The notes below the pieces were generated by a model. The model ran no database searches and was not told the origin of the DNA. It saw only the letters and a program-made list of their open reading frames with translations. A program made the translations under genes and the position numbers. DNA of 64,000 nt from Selaginella moellendorffii (lineage: Eukaryota > Streptophyta > Lycopodiopsida > Selaginellales > Selaginellaceae). This document shows, in pieces, positions 1 to 12,751 of the stretch; within the stretch, counting starts at the first letter, position 1; each line of letters opens with the position of its first letter. The stretch spans positions 1,886,118-1,950,117 of the forward strand of contig NW_003314269.1 in assembly GCF_000143415.4 (NCBI RefSeq), in the 5' to 3' direction.

Positions 1-1075
1 CCCATGCAAGTCTTCCTGTGGTTCTCCCTCAGCCACAATAGAATCCCCATAATCTTCGAAAATCTCTGCTTCCTTCAAGGCTTTAATGTGTTTCTCCCAT
101 GCTTTGATCTCGGCATTGATGTTTGTCTCACCAACATCAATCAAGAAGTTGTGCAAGATGCAACAACTTTTGATGATGTTCGGCAGATACTTCGGTTTGA
201 TCCTTTGTTTTTTATCCAAGCATTTGAATTTCATTTTCAGGAGTCCAAATGCTTGGTCAATAACAATCTGGGCTAGATGGTGTTGCTGGTTGTACTCCGC
301 CTCAATCCCCGTCAACCGGGAACCTGTTTTAAATGAATAATTGAAAAAAAATTAAAAAATCAGCTTACCCAAGTGAGGGATCATCAAGTGCTGCTGCAGC
401 TGGTAGCCTTTGTCTCCCACCAGGTATGGCTCAATCCACTCGTCAAAAGCAAACTCCCGAGGAACTATGAGTAATTCCTTCGCTTGGATCTTGTGGCATA
501 GCCTGGAGTTCCGAAAAACCCTCATGTCATGAACACTCCCTGGGGAAAAAAAAAAAAAAAACCAATTAGATGTATAGAAAAAAAAAATTTAAAGTAATTA
601 CCTGGCCAACCTGCATAGATACTCAAGAACCTTTTCTGAGCGTCAAAAACCCCCTGCAAGATCACCGAGTACCGTTGCTTTCGATCAAAGTAGCCCTGAC
701 CATCCGGGCCAATTGGTCAAATAATCTCGAAATGTGTACAGTCGATCACCCCAGCCACATTAGGGAGATGGGTCTTGGTGATTTGCTGAAAATCTGTCGC
801 ACATCTCTAACCTCTGCTGCTGTCTCCGGGAATCGAATCTTGTACCTAAGGCACTTGATGATTGCAGCAATTGTCTGCACCATAATGTCATGTGCAGTGG
901 CTTCCCCGATCCCAAACTTGTCAAACAAGTCAGAGTAGTTGGTGTTCTTGAACAACTTGTACAAGGTGACCCCCAAATGAATATCCATTGGTACTGCTCT
1001 CCTAAACTTTGTATCCTGCTTGCAGATTTTAGCCTCCAGAATGCCACAAAGCCCGAAGAACGTCTTCTTCTCCAT
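1..1075 (-). pseudogene. PIF/Harbinger (HARBI1-like) nuclease, broken
   Basis: Translating the minus strand from 1075 gives the Harbinger N-terminal region (FRRAVPMDIHLGVTLYKL, then FGIGEATAHDIM). The frame then shifts by one base near 780-800 into LPNVAGVIDCTHFEII, which holds the first catalytic Asp. A TGA at 717-719 (expected CGA, Arg) follows, then GPDGQGYFDRKQRYSV. After a short intron comes the exon with VGDKGYQL (second Asp). After another intron (about 310-375) comes IDQAFGLLKMKF, then HNFLIDVG. The third catalytic position, normally Glu in (V/I)E..FG.LK, is Asp here. The C-terminus runs off the left edge. Frameshift plus nonsense codon mean it is a pseudogene. Confidence 0.75.
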
Positions 1076-1553
1076 CCTCAGCTTCCGCTTCCATCAACCA
1101 GGGTCATACAACTCCATGAAGAACTTGCTCCATGTTGTCATACACTGCGGCTTCACCCACTAGAGACCGGTGTCAAGTTGCTTGGATAAGACTGCTTGAC
1201 AAAGCTTGTCTTCGTCCTCCTCCTCGTCCGGAAGAGTTTGTGCCACCGGGATCTTATCATCGATAATGGATTGAAAAGCCTCCACAGCGAGAAACAAAAC
1301 TTGCAAAATAAGCAAGATTACCTTGTTCCTCAATAAGGCATCGATGACTACTGCTTGATTGTTGAAAGAACCACGTTCCTTCTGAGCATCTCTTTAGTTT
1401 TCCCCAGAAGCATCTTCTGTTTCCTCGGGTTGAACTATTGCAAGATCCTGAAAACAAAAAATGGTTAGAAAAAATCTAAAATATCATAGCCTAAACATAG
1501 TTTAGTTTAATATTAATAATTAACATCCCCCTAAAATCCTGAAAACAAGACGG

Positions 1554-2990
1554 CTAACTCTTGGATGCAGCCCTGTTCAAGAAGTTGGAGATGGAGCCTG
1601 CAAGGTTGGAGATGGCTCCAGCTAAAATTGTTGTAGCTGCAGCCTTTTCCTTCTCAGCCAGGCTATTCTCCTTCATGCAAACAATGCTCTCCTTTTGCCA
1701 CGCTAGATTCTGCTCATTTCGAGCAGCAATGAGAAGATTCCCCTCAGCGAGCAAAGTTGTCATATTTTTCTCGGCCTTCTTCGGGTTCTTTTGCTTCCCT
1801 GAACTCCCTAGCACCTGTGTAGCATCTCTAGGAGGATCAACACCATCCGCGGGATCCTCCTTGTAAGCTTCCTCTTTTGGAGCATCTAAATCAGCAAGAA
1901 ATGTTGGAGATGTCGATGCCTGCTTCGCTAGGAGTTCATCCATGATGTTGAAGTACTTGACTGGGAACACCTTCAAGTTCAGCTTCACCGGCATAAGTCG
2001 CTTCACATCCTCGTGGCTCAAGCTAAAGTAGTTGGGGTTTTCAGTTTTCCTTTGAAAATCGCAAATGCACTTGTAGTTATTGCAAAGGTTGTTCCAGCGA
2101 GTCTGGCAAGCCTTCCAGTCCTGCTGCATGCCAACAGCCTACATCTTCTTCGCAATCCTCTTCCAGCAATCGGTTGCTGTCAACGTCATCTCCTTGCTGC
2201 CCCGCATTGCCCCGATCTTTCCAAGGTGATCTTCCTGTTTAAAGTCAATGAGGGAAGCTGTCTCATCATCCCCCCAGTTTTTCCCGCGTTTCTTCCTCAC
2301 TTTCTTTGTGACAAACACCTACCTCCCCTTCCTCGTCATCATCGCCCTCCTCTTCATCACCCCAATCATCTTCTTCCACCTCCTGTTTAATGGGAATGTC
2401 GTCCTGCTCCTCCAAGTTATGAAACCAGAACTGCATGTACTGCTGTCTTGGTGACTGCTCCTGCTCCAGGTCACTTACTTTGCCACCCTAAACCCGAAAC
2501 CACTCTCCTAGAATCTGAGCTAAACTCGATTTGAAGCTTACCTCGTTGGTTGTCGTAGAAGAGAATTCAGAGAACAATCGAGTTTTAGAAGCCGTGGGGG
2601 GGGAAGCTCTAGCTCCCTATGCTATAGCTCCCCGTGCTCCAGCTCCCCGTGCTACAGCTCCCCATGCTCCAGCTCCAAGTCTGCCCTAATTGAGGCCAAG
2701 ATTTGAGAGATCGGCATCTCCACGGCCTCGGCCCCGAGGCGGCCTGCCTCCTCGAGCAACAGTTGGGCTTGGTGCTCGTCCTCTAGCCCCGGATGCTCCT
2801 CCACCACAGTTGCTCCTCACTTCACAAGCAGCACCTCCTTGCTGGATGCCACTGCCCCGAACCACACCATCTCCTCGTCAAACCCTACAGCTCCTCCTTC
2901 CCCAAAATCGGCTGCTCCTCCTTCCTCCACCGAATCCCCAACAGGATCTAACCCTAGGGTGATGACTGCTGTTAGCTCCCCCGCCATAAA
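1554..2990 (-). pseudogene. MYB/SANT-like (trihelix) protein of the PIF/Harbinger element
   Basis: The open 191-residue part (1554-2129) starts WKACQTRWNNLCNNYKCICD, the third helix of a MYB/SANT-like domain. It continues through a Lys/Glu-rich linker to an Ala-rich C-terminus. Reading further upstream on the same strand adds KRGKNWGDDETASLIDF and CWKRIAKKM, the first part of the domain. This is interrupted by a TAG at 2139-2141 that a CAG-to-TAG change would explain. Still further upstream an ATG near 2990 opens a Gly/Glu-rich N-terminus (MAGELTAVITLGLDPVGDS) that soon meets a TGA and then TAG codons inside a tandem repeat. Introns may account for part of this, but the TAG inside the domain marks decay. 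Confidence 0.6.
2605..2690. repeat. 18-bp minisatellite in the Harbinger ORF
   Basis: About four to five tandem copies of an 18-bp unit of the type AGCTCCCCGTGCTMC occur here. On the minus strand the unit reads as Gly-Glu-Leu-(Glu/Gln)-His, with two of the Glu/Gln codons now TAG. It sits in the putative N-terminal coding part of the MYB/SANT-like ORF. Confidence 0.6.
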
Positions 2991-3039
2991 ATGCCTGAGC
3001 TCACGGCAAAAAACTGAAACACCCTAATCAAGGCACTGG

Positions 3040-6000
3040 AATCTTTAGGGAATCTTGGAGATTCCTTTTAAAAATATTTTAAGTTTAAAAGAACCCCCCC
3101 CCCATCTTTTAAAATCGGTTTGAATGTTTTAAAAAGTGAAAACATTGTGTTAAAGTTAACACTATGTGCGAATCAAATGTTTTTAAAAAATATCCTAAAT
3201 TTTAATGTAAAGTAATTTCCTTTATTTTAAAACATAGTGCGAATGTATTCATCACTTAAATTTAACACATTTCAAGAATAAAGAGCAAATGCAAATGGCT
3301 CCTATGTTCATCCTTAGCACTAATCCAATATTCATCAATGATTCAATACTGAAGGTCACCATGTTTTGCCTATCCTCTAAGGAGTATAGTCTCTTTAACT
3401 TAGAGACTCATTAGACCACTTTTGGTGGTTCTCTCCCTTTATTTGGTTTCGTTCTTGCTAAACTTGTTAGAGACATCTTCTCTATCTCAATTCAACCATT
3501 CATTCCCAAGTAATCTCAACTTCTATCAACATAATTATCACACTTTGGAATTTTTAATTTTGATTTTTTGAAGTCAATTTCCTGAGTGTCTCCAACACTT
3601 TACATTGCACACATTGTGTAAATTCCACTTTCCCATCATAGGAAGTTCTTTATTTAAGAGCACTATTATCCTCTTTTCTATTTCGTGCCACTTTAGGCAC
3701 TAAGTTCCAATTATCCATAATGTGTGCTATAGTTGTCCACGGCTCTATTATTTTGCTATTTTGCTACAGAACTTTCACCTTTGCCAAATTGGAACATTTG
3801 AGAATCCATCCTTGGAAACATATTTCCTTTCCTAAAATCTATTAATATCCAACACATAAATATTTCTTGCTTAACTTTGTTATTTGGATTCCTTTTAATG
3901 ATTTTCATAGTCTATTCTTGGCCATTAATCTTTTGATTCTATCTTTTGATTGTTGCACAAAGTAACATAGGATCATTACTTCCATCATCGAAGTATTTTT
4001 TCAGTTTCGTAACAAAGGTTTTACTTTGCTAAGTCTAGAGGGTGTTCACCTTTAGTAAGTTTCTTTAGCATTTTCTATTGTAGTCTTTGTTCATAGCCCA
4101 ATTTTGTGACTTTCCCATGGGTTTTTCTTAGAGACTACTTTCTTGGATTCATTATGTTATTGCATTGATATTGTTCATTTTTCTTAGGTGTCCTTTCCAC
4201 TTGGTCACTTTGCCCAAATCACACAATCACCAATAGTTTAAATCAACACTTTGAATTAGGAATTTTATTCCTTAATTAAACAAAGATTTTGTCCTTGAAT
4301 ACCCATAAAATCACCTAGTGATCTCATCTTGATACTTTAATAAGTCTGCCAATAGATATTAAGTCTTCAAAACCTTTAAGTTGTTAAACATGACCCTGGA
4401 GGCATCCCCCACACTTGGTGGTATGCCTAAGCCAGCCCTTCTAGGCAAGGGTCCATAGTAATTGAAATTGGGTGTCCCCATTTAATTCACCACGTCCTTG
4501 GTGCCATTTGCACCAAAGTGTTCAAGTTAGATATGTCAAGCTTTCACATTAAACAATCTAATCGTGCATCATAATTTCAGGGCATCCCCCATTTGATAGT
4601 GTGCCCAAGCCAGTCTCCTCATTGAAAGTCCATAACCACTGAAAAATGAGTGTTCTCATATTTCAAACTATCACTACACCCTAGTGAGTTGGGATTCGAA
4701 CCCAACTTCCATATATGCATTTATGGACGGCATCACCCAGGATCCCTGGCGTGACTCCCCACACTGGTGCACCAACTTATACCCAAAGCATGCTATAAAT
4801 CACAGCTTAGGAACTTAGTTCCTTTGAATTGTCAAGTCCACTCACTTGACAAGTTTGTGATCATGTATGAACTCTTCCATGCTTGGCTCTATAGGCCACC
4901 CTTTTTGAAGTCAACACTTTCAATTACGGTCTTTGTTCCCCTGACTTGCCAATCTCATTTAGTAAGTCATCTGACTAGTATAACATGGTTTATTCTTAGA
5001 GATGAACTTACTTAATGACTTAAGGAGTGGTTCTTCAAATTGGATATGCTCACCATGTAATCCTACACATTAAGATTAACATTGCTACATATGAGCCTCT
5101 TTATGCCCATTACTAGCCCGGCTAAAATCCTTTTTGGCTTTGTCCAATTTTGGATAGACAGACTTTTCCTGTCTTTAAGTTTTCGCCATTTTAGACATTG
5201 GATAATACATTATATTCATTATTCTTTAGGGAGTTAGTCCCTAGGGCTTTATTTAATGCCTTTATAATACCAAACACCACTTCTTGGGTGTTTAAGAGTG
5301 CTTAAGTGTCAAAGGATGGACTTTTTTTACAATGAGCATTTCTTTTTAAAACCTTAACTTGCTATATCATAGCATAAGAAATTTATCCCCTAAAGGTTAT
5401 ATCTATCTTCCTTCTTATCCTAATACAAAGTCTTGGGAAGTTGGCTTCCACTAATTCAATTAGTTATGCTATACATTTTGCTTAGTTGCCTTATAGTCGT
5501 TAAGTTTTATAACTCATTGTTAGTGCTTCCACACCTTCATAATTATTTGAGTCTACACACTCGAATCGCATATCTTCCAACTTAGGCTATGCCAATCCCG
5601 TTTCTATTGGGATTCTTTAGCAAAAGGTTCTCATAAACTAACCAATTTGACATCAAAGCCTCATCCTTTAAGACACTTAGGGTCTCCACCTTATCAGCTC
5701 CACGAGTCTACTTTCATGATACTTTTCATTTGTGTTTAGGTTTTTGCCAAGACCAAAACAATCATTTCTCATGCCAACTATCAGTTAACACTACACCATA
5801 GTGTTCACACATAACTTTATGTCAAAGTTGCTTTCCTCTAGGAACACTTTTCCCATAACTTTAGTATGGCACATTCTACCATCAATAAAATGTTCACTAT
5901 TCTCATACTTAGATTTTATAATTCTCCCCATCCTTCATAGGGTATAACACACCTTCGTCTAAATGCTTTCACCAATTCTTTAGGACCATTCCTTGATTCT

Positions 6001-6753
6001 ACTTAAGTCATCTAGCATTTTGAACTTTGTTAATTTAACAACTCATAAAGTCTTAACCTCATGGCTACTTTTGAGGTGTTAACTCATTGGAATATAACTT
6101 CTTGTATTTATATCCTACTCACAAGGACCATTTTGACAAGTGTTACTCTAACACTTGATTATTTTTTATTTCATGTGGGCTACTTTTGCCCCTTAGGAGT
6201 ATCCGTCCCTATGACAAGAATACTGACTCATCCTTTAAGTACACCCCAACTCCTTGGGTTTGTTCCAACATTTATAAAAGGTAGCCCCAGCTACCATTTC
6301 AAGGACTTGTATTCTCATCTGTATTTGACCTCTCACGGTCCTTAATTTTGGTCTCAAATTCTTGAGCACCATCCTCAACTATATGAGGATAACCTTATGA
6401 CTCCTTTATCATCTAGGAGTTTCTATCATTCCCATGATTCTAACTATAGTTTTTTTACCACAACCATATTAACTAGTTTGCTAAGTCAAATGCTTATATA
6501 GATCATATTTTCAACTCTTTGAGGAAAACTTTTTACTGTTCTCAAGATCGCAAAGTTGTTCCCTTATTAACTCCTTTCTATTCACCATATTGCCTAATAG
6601 TTCACATATGAACTATAATGGAGAGCTATATCCTCATGACTTGCTATTCCTTAACTATAGCCTTATTTTTGGGACCTTCTAATATTACTATCAAAGGGTG
6701 ATATACTTGACCACCAATAACAGTCAGACTAAGGAAAAACTCTGATGCCAAGT
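3040..6753 (-). mobile_element. Degraded LTR-retroelement internal region
   Basis: AT-rich sequence with no long reading frame. Its right part (about 5700-6750) is similar by eye to 10620-11195 plus 24883-25355, so both are the 5' internal region of one retroelement family read on the minus strand. The last bases before the LTR at 6754 read on the minus strand as TTGGCATCAGAG, close to the tRNA-iMet primer-binding site TGGTATCAGAG. The stretch 4380-4780 resembles 26620-26870 inside the chromovirus next to its 3' LTR. Coding capacity is lost. Between about 3100 and 4380 I see nothing else to annotate. Confidence 0.5.
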
Positions 6754-8320
6754 TGTAAACAATTAATTTTTCCATTCTACTTTAGTCACTTAACCACACC
6801 TTTGATCATTTATAAGAGTCTCACTTATAACTTTCATAAGTCCTTTTCAAGACTTAGGGACATACTAGCCCTGCGAATAGCATCTATGTCACTTAGCCTT
6901 TGCATTTGGTCCAAGTGCTCCACATACCCAATCCCATGGCTGACACCTAAAGGGCCCACTGACATAGTAGCCCGTTATGCTAAAGCCATGCTCATTCACC
7001 CTTGTCACATCGGTAATCCAAAACCATCTGCATCACAGTCCTGTCTCTCAAAGACTAAACCATCCGTCCATGAGTGGTTATGTCTTAACCATATCTTAGC
7101 ACCTTTAGAATGCCCAGAGATATAGGGAACACCCTTCCCTAATGTCCCTTCTTCCATCCCTACCAAGTCCCTCTTCATCCACGGTTGTGCTCGCTAACAC
7201 TATCACTGGTCAAGGTTCTAAAGGCTCGACTATTAAGTTCCATTGACCTTTAGGACTTCCTCACCATATAACTGTATCCTTGGTCTCTACACCAAAAGAT
7301 TGTTCCTCTTCCTTTTCACAATCCAGAACTTTAGGACAACATTTCAAAACACCATAGCCTTATACGAGCCTCATGGGTACTCTTTCCACCTTTTGCCCTT
7401 AGGTGCCCTAGTCATAAGGTTTCGATGAGTCATGCTAAGTATCCAAGTAAGTAGTGCCACCCACACTAGGATTGGGAGCATTGACCATTCGATCTTTCGG
7501 GAGAGCTAGAGCTAGCTCTTGAATACTTTACTAAGCTACCCCATTTGTTTATCTATATTCATTTTAGCCTCGGACTCCTCAATAGTTATATCATTACCTA
7601 ACACGTGGGTATAGTTTTCCTTCGTCACACTGGCCTTTTTTGGCCAAATTGGCTTTATTGGAGTACTATACTTTTGGAGCTCACCAAATCTCCTAAAGTC
7701 TAGGAGACGAACGCTTTGGGCTTTCACCCCCAAACTCGGACTCAGACTTAGTCTTGGTCTCAGACTTGGACTCAGTCTCAGTCTTGGCCTTAGTCTCGAT
7801 TTTAGTCTTGGTCTTAGTCTCAGTCTTCGTCTCAGTCTTGGTCTTGACCTTGAACTCCATCTCAGGTCCATCTTGGACTCAACCTCAAACTTCATCTCGG
7901 GTCCTTCTCAAACTCCATCTAGAACTCCATCTCAAGTCCATCTAGGACTCCATCTCGGACTCCATCTTAGACTCCTTGGATTCCATCTCAAACTCCTCAT
8001 AGACTCCATCTCGAACTCCATCTTGGGTCCATCTTAGACTTTTTGAACTCCATCTTAAATTTATCTCAAGTCCTTCTTAGACACCATTTTGACACTTCCA
8101 TATGTCATATGTTGGTCCTTTTGTGTCCCTTTTCTAGAGACTCACTTACTTCTTTGTGCTCGTTCTTCAAGCACTGTGTTGGGAGTTCCACTCCCACTCT
8201 TGATTGTCTAAGTTGAAGCTTTTAGTTCAAACGTCTTACACTCGTTTAGTTTCCGCTTCAGCCACTACCATGTTGCACCCTTTCGGCTCCACTTTAGGGC
8301 TTAGGGATTTGTATCTCATA
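6754..8320 (-). repeat. LTR of the outer retroelement family (copy A)
   Basis: Starts TGTAAACAATTAATTTTTCC and ends GTATCTCATA, matching with decay the start and end of the better preserved LTRs at 32475-33612 and 56428-58821. The shared internal landmarks are the Leu/Ser-type tandem array (about 7735-8045) and the Cys-rich block before the end. It has retroelement internal sequence on both sides, so it appears shared by two tandem copies (LTR-internal-LTR-internal-LTR). No TSD is expected or seen. Confidence 0.6.
7735..8045. repeat. Minisatellite in LTR (CTCGGACTCCAT-type units)
   Basis: Degenerate tandem array of units such as CTTGGACTCAGT grading into CTCGGACTCCAT and CTCAGGTCCAT, 11-12 bp each. 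The same array type recurs in the other LTRs at 26185-26475, 33125-33390, 34215-34605 and 58020-58590. Open frames across it are artefacts of the repeat. Confidence 0.7.
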
Positions 8321-11195
8321 GTTAGATGCAAAAGGTAACTTCAACAATGAAGCTAATGAGCTAAAATCCCTTCCCCAAAAATCATAACAAATGGAGCAAT
8401 GGGCATAAAACTCAAAAAACCAAAAACTCAAAAAAGTCTATAGCCAAGTCTCACCTAATAATGATTATAAATCTTACATGAACTAACTTCACTGCCAAAG
8501 AAGAAATTATGGTACAACCCACAATATCCTTCTTAATACATCTATAATCCAAACTTTATAATGCTAAAGTTAATGAAGAACATATCTGCATCAATTCAAA
8601 AGCCAAACATAACGAAGCTATGCTCAACAAGTGACCACCAAATCAATTCTCCATAAATCCATTTATAGCAAGATGTAACTCACTTCATAACAAGAACAAG
8701 AAAAATCATCAATGATCAATATAATCTTAACTCGAATCCAACAAAGAATTAACAACTTTAATATCAATCACTAACTCCTCCTTTCATAAAGTTAACATAG
8801 TCCACGACTAAATTATGTTTCAAGGAAAAAACCAAAGCTTAACCCCTACTAAACAATCTAGTCTAGAACACAACTAATTTAAATTGTCATTTAGCTTGTT
8901 TAAACGCTGATATAGTTGTTAACTACCAAAATGCATGAATGCCAATAACACAAAGCTACAGCCCAATTATCAACATTATCTGCATCGAGACTAATGAAAC
9001 TCAATATCAATCATACAGAGAAACATTTCACTTCACTTGAATTTTAACATTATATCTATGACAAGGCATCACTTTAATGCCATCAACACTAGAATAAAGC
9101 TAAAAAGAAGCAAAAATGAATCACCACTCAAAACTTTCTAACAACCAAAGTTAACCAAAGTTGAAGATACCTTAGTCAGTATCTAAGACCAAACCTTCAA
9201 CATTACTCAGTTACAAATAACACTTCATCAAGGAGTGAATTACCACATCTAAGACTCAATGAAATCCAACACCACTGATTAAACACAACCAAATGATATT
9301 GACAAAGGTAGAATCGACATGCTAACATGGAAAACCATGTAAGTTAACAATACGATCCTCTGCAACACAATCTAATAAAGCAAGCCCATTAGTGCTAAAT
9401 CATCATTGAGTAAAACAAGTGTTAATAGTTCTCGATAGTCTACCAACAATCACTAATTGCAAAGCAACTACCAATCACTCTTCAACTTTGCCTTTATAAG
9501 AACTGAACACTAAACTTATTTTATCGAGTTATATACTTGTCCAATGGAAAGGTACACTCTAGGTACTAGATAGAAATATAGACAAGCACAGATTAAATTA
9601 CCACTCAAATCCAATCAAACCGTAATAAACTTATCAACACGTTTAGCCAATAGCTCTAAACATGCTTTAAAGAGACTAACTATACATGATCATTACTCAG
9701 ATGAAACTAAAGTGAAGACTATGAGATAGACTCATATTGGTACACAACCTCTTAATAGATAAAACTATAGTATAGGTACTAACACCTCAACTTCAAACAA
9801 CTAAGTTGGATATCATTATCCTCAGCCAAGATGTAAGGCTACTAAAATTAAGTTAAGATTAATGAGAGCTCACTAATCTTATAAAGTTTATGAAATGTAA
9901 GATGCAACCTGCCACCAAGCATAACACTAACAAGGAAAGGCATAAAGGTCACCTTTCTAAAAAAGCGCAATAATGACTTTAGTAGCATTATAGTAGCTTT
10001 AACTAGATTCTTGGTGGTACCTTGTTCCAAGTACCTATACCTTGTGGTACCTTGTAGCTAATCTACTTATAGCATTATAGTACTATAGTACTTGTAGCAT
10101 TATAATGTACTATAATGCTACAAGTAGATTAGCTATAAGGTACCTTGCTACAAGTACCTATAGTACTATAATGCTACAAGTAGATTAGCTTCACTATCAA
10201 CCACTTTAGGGTTGATTATCGTTTAACCAAGCAACTTAGTAAACACATTGTTCATTATCATATGGATATGATATAAATATTATAATGACTTGATCATCAA
10301 TTGAGCAACACCATGAGCAAACCCACATTATTACTTCAAAAGTTTACTTGAGGGTGTGGTATTTATGTTACATTTTCTCAAATCGAGTAGATATTTACAA
10401 CACTTATTCACAATACAGACAAACTTATACCACTTTCTTTTTTACTAAAACTTAACACACTAAACTATTCAAGGAATAATAACAAGGTTCTTTAGAAAAG
10501 AATTGAGCATTACAACCCAAGTCTTCAATAGCAAGTTTAGACAAAATGGTTTAGCGCTTCACCACTATCCATCCTATGACTTACCACTTGTAAGACCACC
10601 ATAACTAATATGTATCAAGATAAAGACTCTTGATTGCATAACTTTTATGACACTTTTTACTTGTGTTTAAGTCTTTGCCAAGACCAATACTGTAGTTTCT
10701 CATGCCAATTATCCGTTAGCACTGCACCATAAAGTTTATACACAATTTTATGTTAAAGTTGTTTTCTTCTGGGAACACCTTTCCCATGACTTTAATATAG
10801 CACATTCTACCATCAATAAGATATCTACTATTTTTATATTTGGATCTTATGATCTTCCCCATCCTTTATGGGGCACAACACACCTCAATTCAAATGCTTC
10901 TATTAATCCTTTACAACCATTCTTTGACTCTACTGGAGTTATTTAGCCTTTTGAACTTTGTTAATCCGATGACTTATAAAGTTTTACTTTTGAGGTGTTA
11001 GTTTGCTATAATACAACTTCTTGTATTCATATCCTACTCATAAAGATCATATTTGCAAGTGTTATTCCAACACTTGATTATTTTCCATTCCTTGTAGGTT
11101 ATTTTTGCCCCATAGGACTATCCATCCATATGATGAGAATATTGACTCATCCTTTAAACACACCCCCAACTCTTTGGGTTTGTTTTAACATTTAT
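8321..11195 (-). mobile_element. Retroelement internal sequence, interrupted by the TIR element
   Basis: AT-rich, non-coding in its present state. The right part (10620-11195) resembles 5700-6270. That similarity breaks at 11195, exactly at the terminal repeat of the 13.7 kb element, and resumes at 24883. The middle part (8340-10000) is A-rich, with no reading frame or motif that I can assign. Confidence 0.5.
10046..10144. repeat. 37-bp inverted repeat (hairpin) with 25-bp loop
   Basis: The arm 10046-10082 (starting GGTACCTTGTAGCTAATC) is the reverse complement of 10108-10144 with two mismatches. A further partial direct copy of the right arm follows at about 10163-10190. It lies in transposon debris and could be a small MITE-like insertion or replication-slippage product. 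Confidence 0.7.
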
Positions 11196-11217
11196 GCTCT
11201 ATTTCGTTAAAGTGGGA
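11196..11217 (+). repeat. Left terminal inverted repeat of the 13.7 kb element
   Basis: Starts GCTCTATTTCGTTAAAGTGG. All 22 bases match the reverse complement of 24861-24882. Preceded by ACATTTAT. Confidence 0.85.
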
Positions 11218-11853
11218 TTTATTTAGTAAAATGGGACCAGGTACAAATTTTCAAGTATTTGAAAATGACGTGAAATTATATGTTTTTTGTCCAGGGGCTA
11301 GACATATCTGGGGCATGGTGACTAGCGCGGTGACTTTGTGTCCAGACTGAGTCCATCTGGTTATATAATAAATCTCATTGTCAAGGTGAACAAGCCGAAT
11401 CTGAAGCTAAAGAAGAGCGATGGCATGCACGCACACACTATTTGTTTGTTCATTGAGCGTGTGGTGAGCTTTCCAAGATGAACATCATTCCTATTAGCCA
11501 GACATATAACTTAATGGTGAGAACATTTAGATATTATTCAATGTTATCTTTTTCTAACGAATCTAATTGTGAAGGTGTAGCAAGAGGCATTGCTAGTCTG
11601 GAGAAGTCATTTAACTCATTTGACCCTTAGTGTATTTTCATGAAACTAAATAACATTCATATTATTAAGGAATTTCTCTAGTACCTTTTTTTTACGACAT
11701 AGAGGCTTGCATTTCTTTCAAAGGTGATTTAGTAAAAGGCCTAAGGGCACATGCCATTCTATTTCTCAGACCGGTATTAAGATATACTAGTGCAAAGGGA
11801 AAAAGGTATTTGGTGATCAAGTAAATGGCATGAGGGCACACGCCATTATAAGC

Positions 11854-12111
11854 CTAAGCGCTAGTGGACACCTCCTTTTTGGTACTCTCAGCAGTACTAT
11901 CATCCTTCTCCGGGTCAGTTGTTTTGCTTTGGATTGTTGTCTCTGACGTTACTGGGGCGTTCTCGATAGTTGTTAATGTTGCCGTTTGTTCAGAATAATG
12001 ATCACCTGGAGTATAGTACAGGGAGTTTGGAAGACTTATATATTCTACATCTTCACCTATCTCCTTCTCCGTCTCCTTTTCTGCCTCACTTACAGATTTT
12101 GTGCTTGCCAT
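11854..12111 (-). CDS. Small acidic Ser/Thr-rich ORF, hypothetical
   Basis: An ATG at 12109-12111 opens an 85-residue frame starting MASTKSVSEAEKETEKEIGE, rich in Glu, Thr and Ser, with no recognisable domain. It lies between the left end of the element and the transposase-like gene, on the same strand. It could be a separate accessory gene or an untranslated 3' part of the upstream unit. No function can be proposed. Confidence 0.3.
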   Translation of the reverse strand: MASTKSVSEAEKETEKEIGEDVEYISLPNSLYYTPGDHYSEQTATLTTIENAPVTSETTIQSKTTDPEKDDSTAESTKKEVSTSA

Positions 12112-12751
12112 GAGAACGCTCTTCACCCTAAAATATGGAGTTCGTTGTGTTATAAAAGGAAACCAACACACACGCTGCAAGGGAATGATGGTACATAAAG
12201 CACGTAAGCCCACAATATGGGTTTATGTGCCATTAATATGGGCCACACGCCATATTATTAGATTTATGCACGTGTGATTGGTAAATGCATATGTCACATC
12301 ATCTTTGTTTTACCTCACACACTATATCAGGCCTAATGAACCATATCACATGTGCGCACATGCTATATATATGGAGAAGTATTATGCAAGGATAGAAAAA
12401 TTCAATGCATGATTGTGGAGAGCAATGGCATGAAGCCACATGCTAAATAACATTTTAGAGAAAGAATTAAAATAAAAACATGCAAACAATACTGAGTGGA
12501 CCAAGACTTAGAAGTGCACAATTGAATGAGGTATTTCTAATAAATATTTCACTCACCTCATATAGGAATGGCTACCACTCTCAAATGGCGTATCGCCTCA
12601 TGCCATCACCTCGCAATTTGTTATAACAATCCGATGAATTCATATTCGGCTTGTTCACCTTGAACTTTAAGTAAGATTTGCTAGAACAACTAAGAATTTA
12701 TACTTGTTATTTGTATCATCTCACCTAGGAATGGCGTAAGGCCACATGCCA

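Larger units (their letters stand above)
1..3000 (-). mobile_element. PIF/Harbinger DNA transposon (degraded, open at left edge)
   Basis: Two minus-strand reading frames, a DDE nuclease (1-1075) and a MYB/SANT-like DNA-binding ORF (about 1554-2990), form the usual two-gene set of PIF/Harbinger elements. In that family both proteins are needed for transposition. Both frames carry nonsense changes and the nuclease has a frameshift, so the copy is inactive. The left end lies outside the window. I found no convincing terminal inverted repeat on the right, so the boundary near 3000 is approximate. Confidence 0.75.
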
